The notes under the pieces were generated by a model. It did not search any database, was not told where the DNA came from, and worked only from the letters and a program-made list of their open reading frames with translations. A stretch of 6,018 bases of DNA from Alphaproteobacteria bacterium. Its GTDB lineage: Bacteria > Pseudomonadota > Alphaproteobacteria > Rhodobacterales > Rhodobacteraceae. The position numbers were made by a program, and so were the translations under genes. Numbering within the stretch: the stretch's first letter is position 1; every line of letters begins with the position of its first letter. Of this stretch, positions 1 to 5,192 are shown piece by piece. Location of the stretch: positions 1-6,018 of the forward strand of contig JAUIBJ010000243.1 in the NCBI GenBank assembly GCA_030428025.1. The letters run 5' to 3'.

Positions 1-131
1 TGCGCCCTGTGGCCCTATGGCCGCAATCGCGTTGTCCCGAGGCTCCGCTGCAGTTCCCGGGCTGGCGGACTGCGGGACGGATTTGCTATCACGGAAGGGC
101 CGGGGGGGCGAGATTTAGGATCGACGGGGTC
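1..131. other. Upstream region, no confident gene
   Basis: No recognisable gene lies here. All three + frames are open for most of the stretch, as is common in GC-rich DNA. Frame 1 is open from base 1 to a TGA at 133-135, which would overlap the next gene's start as ATGA, but its 44 codons (rich in Arg, Gly and Pro) resemble no family I know. The stretch holds a motif TTTGCTATCA around 82-91 that resembles alphaproteobacterial -10 regions, with no convincing -35 partner. AGGA at 117-120 is the likely ribosome binding site of the next gene. Confidence 0.3.
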
Positions 132-1049
132 ATGACGCGCCTTTCCGCCCTGCTTTGCGCAGTTCTTTTCCTGACATCCCCTGCCATGGCGCAGGAACGC
201 GGCGGTTATTCCTTCGGCATGCTGGTCACAAACGACACGCTCGGCGACGGCTATGACCGCTGGCGAAGTGGGTCTGTCGCCTCCAGTCACGTCTGGGCTC
301 CGGGCTGGTCGGGTGACCTGCCGCGCGGCATCGGGTCGGTGCTGGAACTGCGTGTCAACGCCGAGATCCTGGCGCCGGAAAACCTGGCCACCCCGGCACC
401 GGGCGACCGGCCCTATGCACAGGCGCTGTCCTTCGGGCTGCACAGCCATTTCAGACCGCGCGCGATCGAGTATTCGGTCGGGGCGGATCTGGTCCTGACC
501 GGACCGATGACCCAGCTCGACCATGTGCAGGAGGCGCTGCACAACGTTTTTGGCGGCCGTGACGCCTCGCCGGCGGTGAAGGCCGGTCAGGTCAGCAACG
601 ATGTCGATCCGGCGGTGGTGTTCGAGGCGGGCCGGGAATTCCGGTTGGGCAGCAATGTGCGGCTGCGCCCCTTTGTCGAGGCGCGGGCGGGCATCGAGAC
701 GCTGGCGCGCGTCGGCGCCGATCTGACCTTCGGCCGCTTCGGCGAGGGAGGGCTTCTGGTTCGTGCGCCGGCCACCGGGCACCGTTACAGCGCGATCGAG
801 GAGGCGCCTTATTCGGGCCTCTCGCTGATGTTCGGCGGGGACGTGGCGCATGTGGCCGACAGCGAGTTCCTGCCCTCAAGCGGCCCGGCGCGGCTGCGCG
901 AGACCCGCTCACGCGCGCGGGCCGGGCTGCACTGGCGCAGCCGCGCGGGCAGCAGCGTCTTTTACGGACTCACCTGGCTTGGCCGCGAATTCACCGGCCA
1001 GCGCGAGGACCAGATTGTGGGATCGGTGCAGCTTCGCCTGAAATTCTGA
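132..1049 (+). CDS. LpxR-like lipid A 3-O-deacylase, outer-membrane barrel
   Basis: Predicted 305-residue exported protein of the LpxR (DUF2219) family. Known members are calcium-dependent outer-membrane enzymes that remove the 3'-acyloxyacyl chain of lipid A. The start at 132 is chosen over an in-frame start near base 9 because it gives a clean signal peptide (residues 1-20, cleavage after SPAMA, before QE) and has AGGA 11 bp upstream. Family marks seen: Asn34-Asp35 in the first strand followed by DRWRSG (42-47), and GPM...Q133-x3-H137, which matches the Gln/His active-site pair of LpxR. Alternating hydrophobic strands and a final Phe (ending LRLKF) fit an outer-membrane barrel assembled by the BAM complex. 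Ser46 sits where many relatives carry Thr. The gene appears to stand alone, with about 90 bp before the next gene and no clear terminator. Function in this organism is inferred; enzyme activity is not proven. Confidence 0.85.
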   Translation: MTRLSALLCAVLFLTSPAMAQERGGYSFGMLVTNDTLGDGYDRWRSGSVASSHVWAPGWSGDLPRGIGSVLELRVNAEILAPENLATPAPGDRPYAQALSFGLHSHFRPRAIEYSVGADLVLTGPMTQLDHVQEALHNVFGGRDASPAVKAGQVSNDVDPAVVFEAGREFRLGSNVRLRPFVEARAGIETLARVGADLTFGRFGEGGLLVRAPATGHRYSAIEEAPYSGLSLMFGGDVAHVADSEFLPSSGPARLRETRSRARAGLHWRSRAGSSVFYGLTWLGREFTGQREDQIVGSVQLRLKF

Positions 1050-1085
1050 ATCGCGCCGCTTGCCAGGGGTTTTCAGGGTGATTCG

Positions 1086-1120
1086 CATTTGCTAATTTCC
1101 TGATAATAAAAAAATTAAAA
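1086..1120 (+). promoter_or_regulatory. AT-rich promoter region of the Hint gene
   Basis: This is almost the only strongly AT-rich stretch in the window, including an uninterrupted A/T run from 1103 to 1121. GATAAT (1102-1107) matches five of six bases of the -10 consensus, but the hexamer 17 bp upstream (TGATTC, 1079-1084) is a poor -35. GCTAAT (1091-1096) is a second -10 candidate. AGGAA (1128-1132) lies 8 bp before the ATG at 1141 and is a good ribosome binding site. The exact promoter is uncertain. Confidence 0.4.
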
Positions 1121-1140
1121 TTGAGGCAGGAAATCAGGCA

Positions 1141-2205
1141 ATGAAAACGGGCTTACGTGGCGCGTTTGTCATCTCCTGGTCGCAGACGGAAGTGGACGGG
1201 CTCGAAGCGGCTCCGGTTGAAACTCTCGCGGTGGGCACGACGTGGTCGTGGCGGGGGGATATCGTCAGGATCGACGGGCCGAGCGGTGTTCTGCGGCTGG
1301 AACGGACAGACAACAATGCAACCAGCCGCAAATGCGCGGCCAAACTTGTACGGCGGCTGGTCTCGGCCGCCAGGACCGAGGCGACCCGCGTCGACGAGAT
1401 CGAGGAAACCGCTCCGCTGGCCGATTCCGGCTTCGTCGTCACCGACGGGCTGAAAACCTTCGCGGTCACCGTGGTGCCGGTGGGTGGGGGCGCACCACCG
1501 CTTCTGATGTTCGTCGACGACATCCCGCCCAAGGGGCGCGAGCTGTGGGTGGTGCACCACGCTCTCGATGCCCTGCGGCAGAATTCCACCGGGCCGGAGA
1601 CCGGCGGGGTGATCTGTTTCACTCCCGGAACGCGGATCGAGACGCCGGAGGGGCCGCGCCTTGTCGAGGAGTTCCGCGAAGGCGACTACGTTCAGACCAA
1701 GGATAACGGCGCCCAGCCGATCCAGTGGATCGGAAGCCGCCGGATGACCGGCGCGCGGCTGTTCGCGATGCCGCATCTGCGGCCGATCCGCATCCGAGCC
1801 GGGGGGCTGGGCATCCAGCAGCCCGACCGGGAACTGCTGGTCTCGCCCGAGCACCGGCTGCTGGTCAAGGGGGCCGTGGCGCGGTCGCTCTTCAACACGC
1901 CCGAGGTTCTGGTCTCGGCCAAGGACCTGGTCAATCACGACAGTATCGGCTTCGATTATGGCGTGCGGGAAATCACCTATATCCACCTTCTTCTGCCCCG
2001 GCATCAGGTGCTCTGGGCCAACGGGGTGGAAACGGAAAGCTTCCACCCCGCCTCCGCGGCGCTTTCGACGCTGGATGCCGGTGACCGGGAGCGGCTTCTG
2101 GCGCTGAATCCGTCTCTGCAATACGAGCCCCACGCCTATGGCGGCTTCGCCCGGCGCAATCTGAGCGCATCGGAGGCGGCGATCCTGATGCACGAGGCCG
2201 CCTGA
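1141..2205 (+). CDS. Hint-domain (Hedgehog/intein-like) protein
   Basis: 354-residue protein with a C-terminal Hint domain (Hint_2 type). The domain begins at Cys159 in CFTPGTRIETPEG, followed by an acidic/hydrophobic stretch ending GDYVQT. It then has SPEHRLLV (235-242), equivalent to the conserved TxxH block of Hedgehog/intein folds, and H288-QVLWANGVETESFHP at the end of the fold. In known Hint proteins the first Cys makes an N-to-S acyl shift, so a cleavage between Ile158 and Cys159 is plausible but not shown. Residues 1-158 form a separate N-terminal region starting with ISWSQTEVDGL, a type I recall from many rhodobacterial Hint proteins, of unknown function. There is no signal peptide or membrane segment. 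No C-terminal extein or intein-type terminal His-Asn is present; about 50 residues follow the Hint core. The gene has its own AT-rich upstream region and is followed by a dispersed repeat. Domain call is firm; biological role is unknown. Confidence 0.9.
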   Translation: MKTGLRGAFVISWSQTEVDGLEAAPVETLAVGTTWSWRGDIVRIDGPSGVLRLERTDNNATSRKCAAKLVRRLVSAARTEATRVDEIEETAPLADSGFVVTDGLKTFAVTVVPVGGGAPPLLMFVDDIPPKGRELWVVHHALDALRQNSTGPETGGVICFTPGTRIETPEGPRLVEEFREGDYVQTKDNGAQPIQWIGSRRMTGARLFAMPHLRPIRIRAGGLGIQQPDRELLVSPEHRLLVKGAVARSLFNTPEVLVSAKDLVNHDSIGFDYGVREITYIHLLLPRHQVLWANGVETESFHPASAALSTLDAGDRERLLALNPSLQYEPHAYGGFARRNLSASEAAILMHEAA

Positions 2206-2210
2206 TCCGC

Positions 2211-2280
2211 GGGCAGGGGGCGCTGCCCCCGTCGCGCCAAAGGCGCGACTCCCCCGGAGTATTTCGGGCAAGATGAAGCC
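2211..2280. repeat. Dispersed rhodobacterial hairpin repeat
   Basis: This intergenic element begins 5 bp after the Hint gene's stop. It holds two adjacent hairpins: GGGGGC/GCCCCC (2216-2221 with 2225-2230, loop GCT) and a perfect 8-bp stem GTCGCGCC/GGCGCGAC (2231-2238 with 2242-2249, loop AAA). A conserved-looking tail follows, CCCCCGGAGTATTTCGGGCA (2251-2270), then AGATGAAGCC. I recognise this arrangement (G-run/C-run, variable hairpin, CCCCCGGAGTATTT, AGATGAAG) as a short repeat seen between genes throughout Rhodobacteraceae genomes. That is from memory; only one copy is in this window, so repetition cannot be shown here. Confidence 0.7.
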
Positions 2281-2312
2281 GGCTGAGCGGCCTTCCGGGG
2301 GCGCGGCTTTTT
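2276..2312 (+). terminator. Possible terminator after the Hint gene
   Basis: AAGCCG (2276-2281) pairs perfectly with CGGCTT (2304-2309), and a T-run at 2308-2312 follows. The loop is long (22 nt), though it can pair further inside, so this is a weaker terminator than the one after rpsD. It overlaps the tail of the dispersed repeat and ends just before the rpsD promoter, the expected place for a stop between two units. Confidence 0.45.
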
Positions 2313-2316
2313 GCGG

Positions 2317-2345
2317 TTGACACCTCTCGGGCACGCTTCTACAAG
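2317..2345 (+). promoter_or_regulatory. Sigma-70 type promoter of rpsD
   Basis: A perfect -35 hexamer TTGACA (2317-2322) is followed after exactly 17 bp by TACAAG (2340-2345), which matches four of six bases of the -10 consensus. Transcription would start near 2352, giving an untranslated leader of about 100 nt before rpsD. A strong housekeeping promoter is what a ribosomal protein gene should have. No start site has been mapped here, so this rests on sequence match and position. Confidence 0.75.
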
Positions 2346-2366
2346 GGCGCCTTCATTGGTGTTGGT

Positions 2367-2386
2367 GGCCCCCGCAAGGGGATGCC
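2367..2386 (+). promoter_or_regulatory. GNRA-capped hairpin in the rpsD leader
   Basis: CCCC (2370-2373) and GGGG (2378-2381) enclose the loop GCAA, a GNRA tetraloop. GGC (2367-2369) pairs with GCC (2384-2386) across a two-base bulge, so the leader RNA can form a seven-pair stem. It lies about 15 nt after the predicted transcript start and could be a protein-binding or stability element. Function is inferred from structure only. Confidence 0.45.
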
Positions 2387-2427
2387 TGTCGGCCGCCCGG
2401 AACCCGCCGGAACGCAAAGGACAACGC

Positions 2428-2448
2428 CCTTCTAGACTTCAGAAGGAG
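2428..2448 (+). promoter_or_regulatory. Hairpin over the rpsD ribosome binding site
   Basis: The ribosome binding site is AAGGAG at 2443-2448, 7 bp before the GTG start. The upstream bases CCTTCT (2428-2433) are perfectly complementary to AGAAGG (2441-2446), leaving a 7-nt loop (2434-2440). When paired, most of the ribosome binding site is hidden. This is a plausible on/off element for S4 translation; the stem is only six pairs, so it would be easily opened. Confidence 0.5.
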
Positions 2449-2455
2449 ATCAGCC

Positions 2456-3076
2456 GTGACCAAACGCACGTCTGCCAAGTACAAGATCGACCGCCGGATG
2501 GGCGAAAACATCTGGGGCCGTCCGAAATCCCCCGTCAACCGCCGCGAATTCGGCCCCGGCCAGCACGGTCAGCGCCGCAAGGGCAAGATGTCCGACTTCG
2601 GCCTGCAGCTGCGCGCCAAGCAGAAGCTGAAGGGCTATTACGGCGACCTGACCGAGAAGCAGTTCCGCCGCATCTTCGCCGAGGCAGAGCGTGTGCGCGG
2701 TGACACCGGCGAGAACCTGATCGGACTGCTGGAGCGCCGGCTCGACGCCGTGGTCTACCGCGCAAAGTTCGTGCCGACCATGTTCGCCGCCCGCCAGTTC
2801 GTGAACCACGGCCATGTCCGGGTGAATGGCCAGAAGGTCAACATCCCCTCCTATCGCGTGCAGGAAGGCGACGTTGTCGAGGTGCGCGACCGCTCCAAGC
2901 AGATGGCCGCCCTTCTGGAAGCCGTCCAGCTGGCCGAGCGCGATGTGCCCGATTACATCGAGGCCGACCATTCCAAGATGACCGCAAAGTTTGTCCGCAC
3001 CCCGGGCCTGGGCGACGTGCCCTATCCGGTGATGATGGAACCGAACCTCGTCATCGAATTCTACGCGCAGAACTAA
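2456..3076 (+). CDS. rpsD: 30S ribosomal protein S4
   Basis: S4, 206 residues, binds 16S rRNA early in 30S assembly and helps hold decoding accuracy. Marks seen: an N-terminal rRNA-binding region with RRMGENIWGRPKSPVNRREF (13-32) and GPGQHG (33-38); then the S4 RNA-binding domain from about residue 92, LERRLDAVVYRAKF through FVNHGHVRVNG to EGDVVEV (ending near 143); and the C-terminal YPVMMEPNLVIEFYAQN. The zinc-binding cysteines found near the N-terminus of some bacterial S4 proteins are absent; there is no Cys at all, as in the cysteine-free form usual in alphaproteobacteria. The start is GTG, chosen because AAGGAG lies 7 bp upstream and the protein then begins TKRTSAKYK like its relatives. 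It is a one-gene unit between its own promoter and a strong terminator, not part of the alpha operon. Some S4 proteins repress their own mRNA; the structured leader is compatible with that. Confidence 0.99.
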   Translation: MTKRTSAKYKIDRRMGENIWGRPKSPVNRREFGPGQHGQRRKGKMSDFGLQLRAKQKLKGYYGDLTEKQFRRIFAEAERVRGDTGENLIGLLERRLDAVVYRAKFVPTMFAARQFVNHGHVRVNGQKVNIPSYRVQEGDVVEVRDRSKQMAALLEAVQLAERDVPDYIEADHSKMTAKFVRTPGLGDVPYPVMMEPNLVIEFYAQN

Positions 3077-3093
3077 GGCGTTTCTGCAACAGC

Positions 3094-3129
3094 AAAGAGG
3101 CCGCGACGGGGGACCGCCGCGGCCTTTTT
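3094..3129 (+). terminator. Intrinsic terminator of rpsD
   Basis: GGCCGCG (3099-3105) pairs perfectly with CGCGGCC (3118-3124). After one A/C mismatch the stem goes on as CGG/CCG (3107-3109 with 3114-3116). TTTTT (3125-3129), then CTTT, follows directly, and the A-rich bases before the stem (3094-3098) can pair with this T-run, so it could also act weakly in the opposite direction. It lies 17 bp after the rpsD stop. Confidence 0.92.
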
Positions 3130-3137
3130 CTTTGTTC

Positions 3138-3166
3138 TGGCCAAGGCGATTTCCCGCCGATACAAC
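3138..3166 (+). promoter_or_regulatory. Possible promoter of the hisC-tyrA unit
   Basis: TGGCCA (3138-3143) and TACAAC (3161-3166) each match four of six consensus bases with 17 bp between them. They lie directly after the rpsD terminator and 22 bp before hisC, the only space available for a promoter of this unit. The match is weak, so this is a position-based call. No leader peptide or T-box fits in so short a gap. Confidence 0.3.
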
Positions 3167-3187
3167 CCCGGGAAGGGAGCATGGGTC

Positions 3188-4273
3188 ATGTCGAAAATCA
3201 AGCCGCAGCCGGGGATCATGCAGATCGCCCCCTACGTGGGGGGCGCCTCGAAGGTCGATGGGGTCGAGAACGTGGTCAAGCTCAGCTCGAACGAAAACCC
3301 GTTCGGGCCCAGCGAGGCCGCCAAGGATGCCTTCCGCAGGGCCGCGTTCGAGCTGCACCGCTATCCCTCTTCCGACCACGCAAGCCTGCGCGCCGCCATC
3401 GGAGAGGTGCACGGGGTCGATCCGGAGCGCGTGGTCTGCGGAGTGGGCAGCGACGAGATCCTGTCCTATCTCTGTCAGGCCTATGCCGGCCCCGGCGACG
3501 AGGTGATCCATACCGAGCACGGCTTCGCCATCTACAAGATCGCGGCCCAGGCCAACGGGGCGACCCCCGTCGAGGTGCCCGAGCGCGAGCGGGTGACGGA
3601 TGTGGACGCGATCCTCGCGGCCTGCACCAAAAACACGCGGCTGGTCTTCATCGCCAACCCCAACAACCCCACCGGCACGATGGTCGCCGAGGCCGAGCTG
3701 GCCCGGCTGGCCGAGAAGCTGCCCGGTCACGTGCTGCTGGTGGTGGACGGGGCCTATGCCGAATATGTCGAGAATTACGACGGCGGCGCCGCGCTGGTCG
3801 ATGCGCGCGACAACGTGGTGATGACCCGGACCTTTTCCAAGCTCTACGGGCTCGGGGGGCTGCGCGTGGGCTGGGGCTATGGCCCGGCGCATGTGGTCGA
3901 CGTCCTGAACCGCATCCGCGGCCCCTTCAACCTCAGCCATGCCGCGCTGGTCACAGCCGAGGCTGCGGTGCGCGATCGGGACTGGGCCGGCAAGTGCCGC
4001 GCCGACAATACCCGCCTGCGCGCCTGGCTGGCCGAGGCTCTGGCCGAGAAGGGGGTGCCGTCGGACACCTCGACCGCCAATTTCATCCTCGCCCGCTTCG
4101 CCAGCCGGGAAGAGGCCGAGGCCTGCGACGACTACCTCAAGTCCGAGGGTCTGATCGTGCGGCGGGTGGCGGGGTACAACCTGCCGCACTGCCTGCGCAT
4201 CACCATCGGCGACGAGCCGTCCTGCCGCCGGGTGGCCCATGCCATCGGCCAGTTCAAGGAGGGCCGGCGATGA
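3188..4273 (+). CDS. hisC: Histidinol-phosphate aminotransferase
   Basis: 361-residue PLP enzyme of class I/II aminotransferases, HisC subfamily. HisC converts imidazole-acetol phosphate and glutamate to histidinol phosphate and 2-oxoglutarate in the cytoplasm. Marks seen: SSNENPFGPS (33-42), RYPSSDHASLR (58-68), GVGSDEIL (85-92) for cofactor phosphate, NPNNPTG (157-163), Asp187 in DGAYAEY for the pyridine nitrogen, the PLP lysine Lys218 in TFSKLYGLGGLRVGWG, and Arg337 in LRITIGDE, the usual substrate carboxylate binder. Length is normal. The start at 3188 is favoured over the ATG at 3181, which is in another frame, because AAGGGAG (3173-3179) is 8 bp upstream. It overlaps tyrA by ATGA, so the two are probably translationally coupled. 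Relatives next to aromatic genes often also transaminate phenylpyruvate, hydroxyphenylpyruvate or prephenate, so a dual or aromatic role is quite possible; sequence alone cannot separate these. Confidence 0.93.
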   Translation: MSKIKPQPGIMQIAPYVGGASKVDGVENVVKLSSNENPFGPSEAAKDAFRRAAFELHRYPSSDHASLRAAIGEVHGVDPERVVCGVGSDEILSYLCQAYAGPGDEVIHTEHGFAIYKIAAQANGATPVEVPERERVTDVDAILAACTKNTRLVFIANPNNPTGTMVAEAELARLAEKLPGHVLLVVDGAYAEYVENYDGGAALVDARDNVVMTRTFSKLYGLGGLRVGWGYGPAHVVDVLNRIRGPFNLSHAALVTAEAAVRDRDWAGKCRADNTRLRAWLAEALAEKGVPSDTSTANFILARFASREEAEACDDYLKSEGLIVRRVAGYNLPHCLRITIGDEPSCRRVAHAIGQFKEGRR

Positions 4274-5187
4274 GCCGGATTTACGACCGCGTGGCGCTGA
4301 TCGGGCTGGGTCTGATCGCGTCGTCGATGTTCTGGGCGATGAAGCGGGCGGGGCTGGCCGGCGAGGTGACGGGTTATGCCCGCTCGGCCGAAACGCGGGC
4401 CACCGCGCGCGAGATCGGGCTCTGCGACCGGGTCTGCGACAGCGCCGCCGAGGCGGTGAAGGGGGCTGACCTGGTTGTGCTCTGCGTTCCCGTCGGCGCG
4501 ATGTCGGCCGTGGCCGAGGATATCGCACCTTCGCTCAGCCCCGGGGCCACGGTCAGCGACGTGGGCTCGGTCAAGAAGGCGGTGATCGAGGCGGTGGGGC
4601 CGCACGTTCCGAAAGGGGTGCACTTCGTCCCCGCCCATCCGCTCGCCGGCACCGAACATTCGGGCCCCCGCTCGGGGTTTGCCGAACTGTTCGAGAACCG
4701 CTTCACCCTGATCGTGCCGGTCGAGGGTTCCGACCGCAACGCCGTGGCTCGGGTCGAGGCGCTCTGGCAGGGGATGGGCGCGCTGACCGAGGAAATGGAT
4801 GCGGAGCATCACGACCTCGTCCTTGCTGTCACCTCGCATGCACCGCATCTCATCGCCTACACGATGGTGGGCGTGGCCGACGACCTGCGCCGGGTGACCG
4901 ATAGCGAGGTGATCAAGTATTCCGCCGCCGGTTTCCGCGATTTCACCCGCATCGCGGCCTCGGACCCCACCATGTGGCGCGATGTCTTCCTGCACAACAA
5001 GGAGGCGACGCTGGAAATCCTTGGCCGTTTCACCGAAGAGCTTTTCGCCCTGCAGCGGGCGATCCGTACGGGCGACGGCGACCACCTCTTCGACTATTTT
5101 ACCCGTACAAGGGCCATTCGCCGTGGTATCATCGAGGCCGGGCAAGATACGGACGCCCCGGATTTCGGGCGCATAAAAAGAGGCTGA
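4270..5187 (+). CDS. tyrA: Prephenate/arogenate dehydrogenase
   Basis: 305-residue TyrA-family dehydrogenase that oxidatively decarboxylates prephenate to 4-hydroxyphenylpyruvate, or arogenate to tyrosine, with NAD(P)+. Domains: N-terminal Rossmann fold starting VALIGLGLIASS (8-19), then an all-helical dimerisation domain. Residues matching characterised TyrA: Ser100 in SDVGSVKK, catalytic His123 in PAHPLAGTEHSG (121-132), His190 in TSHAPHL, and Arg227 in GFRDFTRIAASDP for substrate binding. The third glycine of the cofactor loop is Ala17, and Arg38-Ser39 end the second strand (GYARS) where NAD-strict enzymes tend to have an acid; NADP+ use or mixed cofactor use is therefore possible. No chorismate mutase or ACT domain is fused, so feedback control must differ from the E. 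coli enzyme. It begins inside the hisC stop (ATGA), and its own end carries the ribosome binding site of the next gene. Substrate choice, prephenate or arogenate, cannot be read from sequence. Confidence 0.94.
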   Translation: MSRIYDRVALIGLGLIASSMFWAMKRAGLAGEVTGYARSAETRATAREIGLCDRVCDSAAEAVKGADLVVLCVPVGAMSAVAEDIAPSLSPGATVSDVGSVKKAVIEAVGPHVPKGVHFVPAHPLAGTEHSGPRSGFAELFENRFTLIVPVEGSDRNAVARVEALWQGMGALTEEMDAEHHDLVLAVTSHAPHLIAYTMVGVADDLRRVTDSEVIKYSAAGFRDFTRIAASDPTMWRDVFLHNKEATLEILGRFTEELFALQRAIRTGDGDHLFDYFTRTRAIRRGIIEAGQDTDAPDFGRIKRG

Positions 5188-5192
5188 CGAGG

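Noticed and set aside
9..131. A longer start for the LpxR-like protein near base 9.
   Set aside because: The extra 41 residues are Arg/Gly-rich and would bury the signal peptide, which starts cleanly at 132.
15..851. A 278-codon - strand open frame opposite the LpxR-like gene.
   Set aside because: The + strand product has a signal peptide, family motifs and a barrel-like C-terminus; the - strand product has none of these.
1615..2205. The Hint region as a true intein inserted in a host protein.
   Set aside because: There is no C-terminal His-Asn plus Cys/Ser/Thr junction, no second extein, and no homing endonuclease domain; the architecture is Hedgehog-like instead.
2211..2280. The hairpin repeat as a CRISPR repeat or insertion sequence end.
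   Set aside because: There is only one copy, no spacers, no transposase gene and no flanking target duplication in the window.
1153..2334. A 393-codon - strand open frame opposite the Hint gene.
   Set aside because: It is antisense to a protein with clear Hint motifs, runs into the dispersed repeat and rpsD promoter, and its sequence is low-complexity Arg/Pro/Gly-rich.
2311..2703. A 130-codon + strand frame overlapping the rpsD promoter and the start of rpsD.
   Set aside because: It contains the rpsD promoter and leader and reads rpsD out of frame; it has no ribosome binding site of its own.
2450..4528. A 692-codon open frame on the - strand, antisense to rpsD, hisC and the start of tyrA.
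   Set aside because: Long antisense frames arise from codon bias in GC-rich genes. The product shows no family motif, and it crosses two well-supported genes, the terminator and intergenic DNA.
3181..5187. A 668-codon open frame from the ATG at 3181 that reads through hisC in another frame and continues into tyrA, looking like a fusion protein.
   Set aside because: Its first 363 codons are Arg/Gly/Ala-rich and out of frame with a clear hisC. The ATG at 3181 is only 1 bp from the ribosome binding site. The real tyrA starts at 4270.
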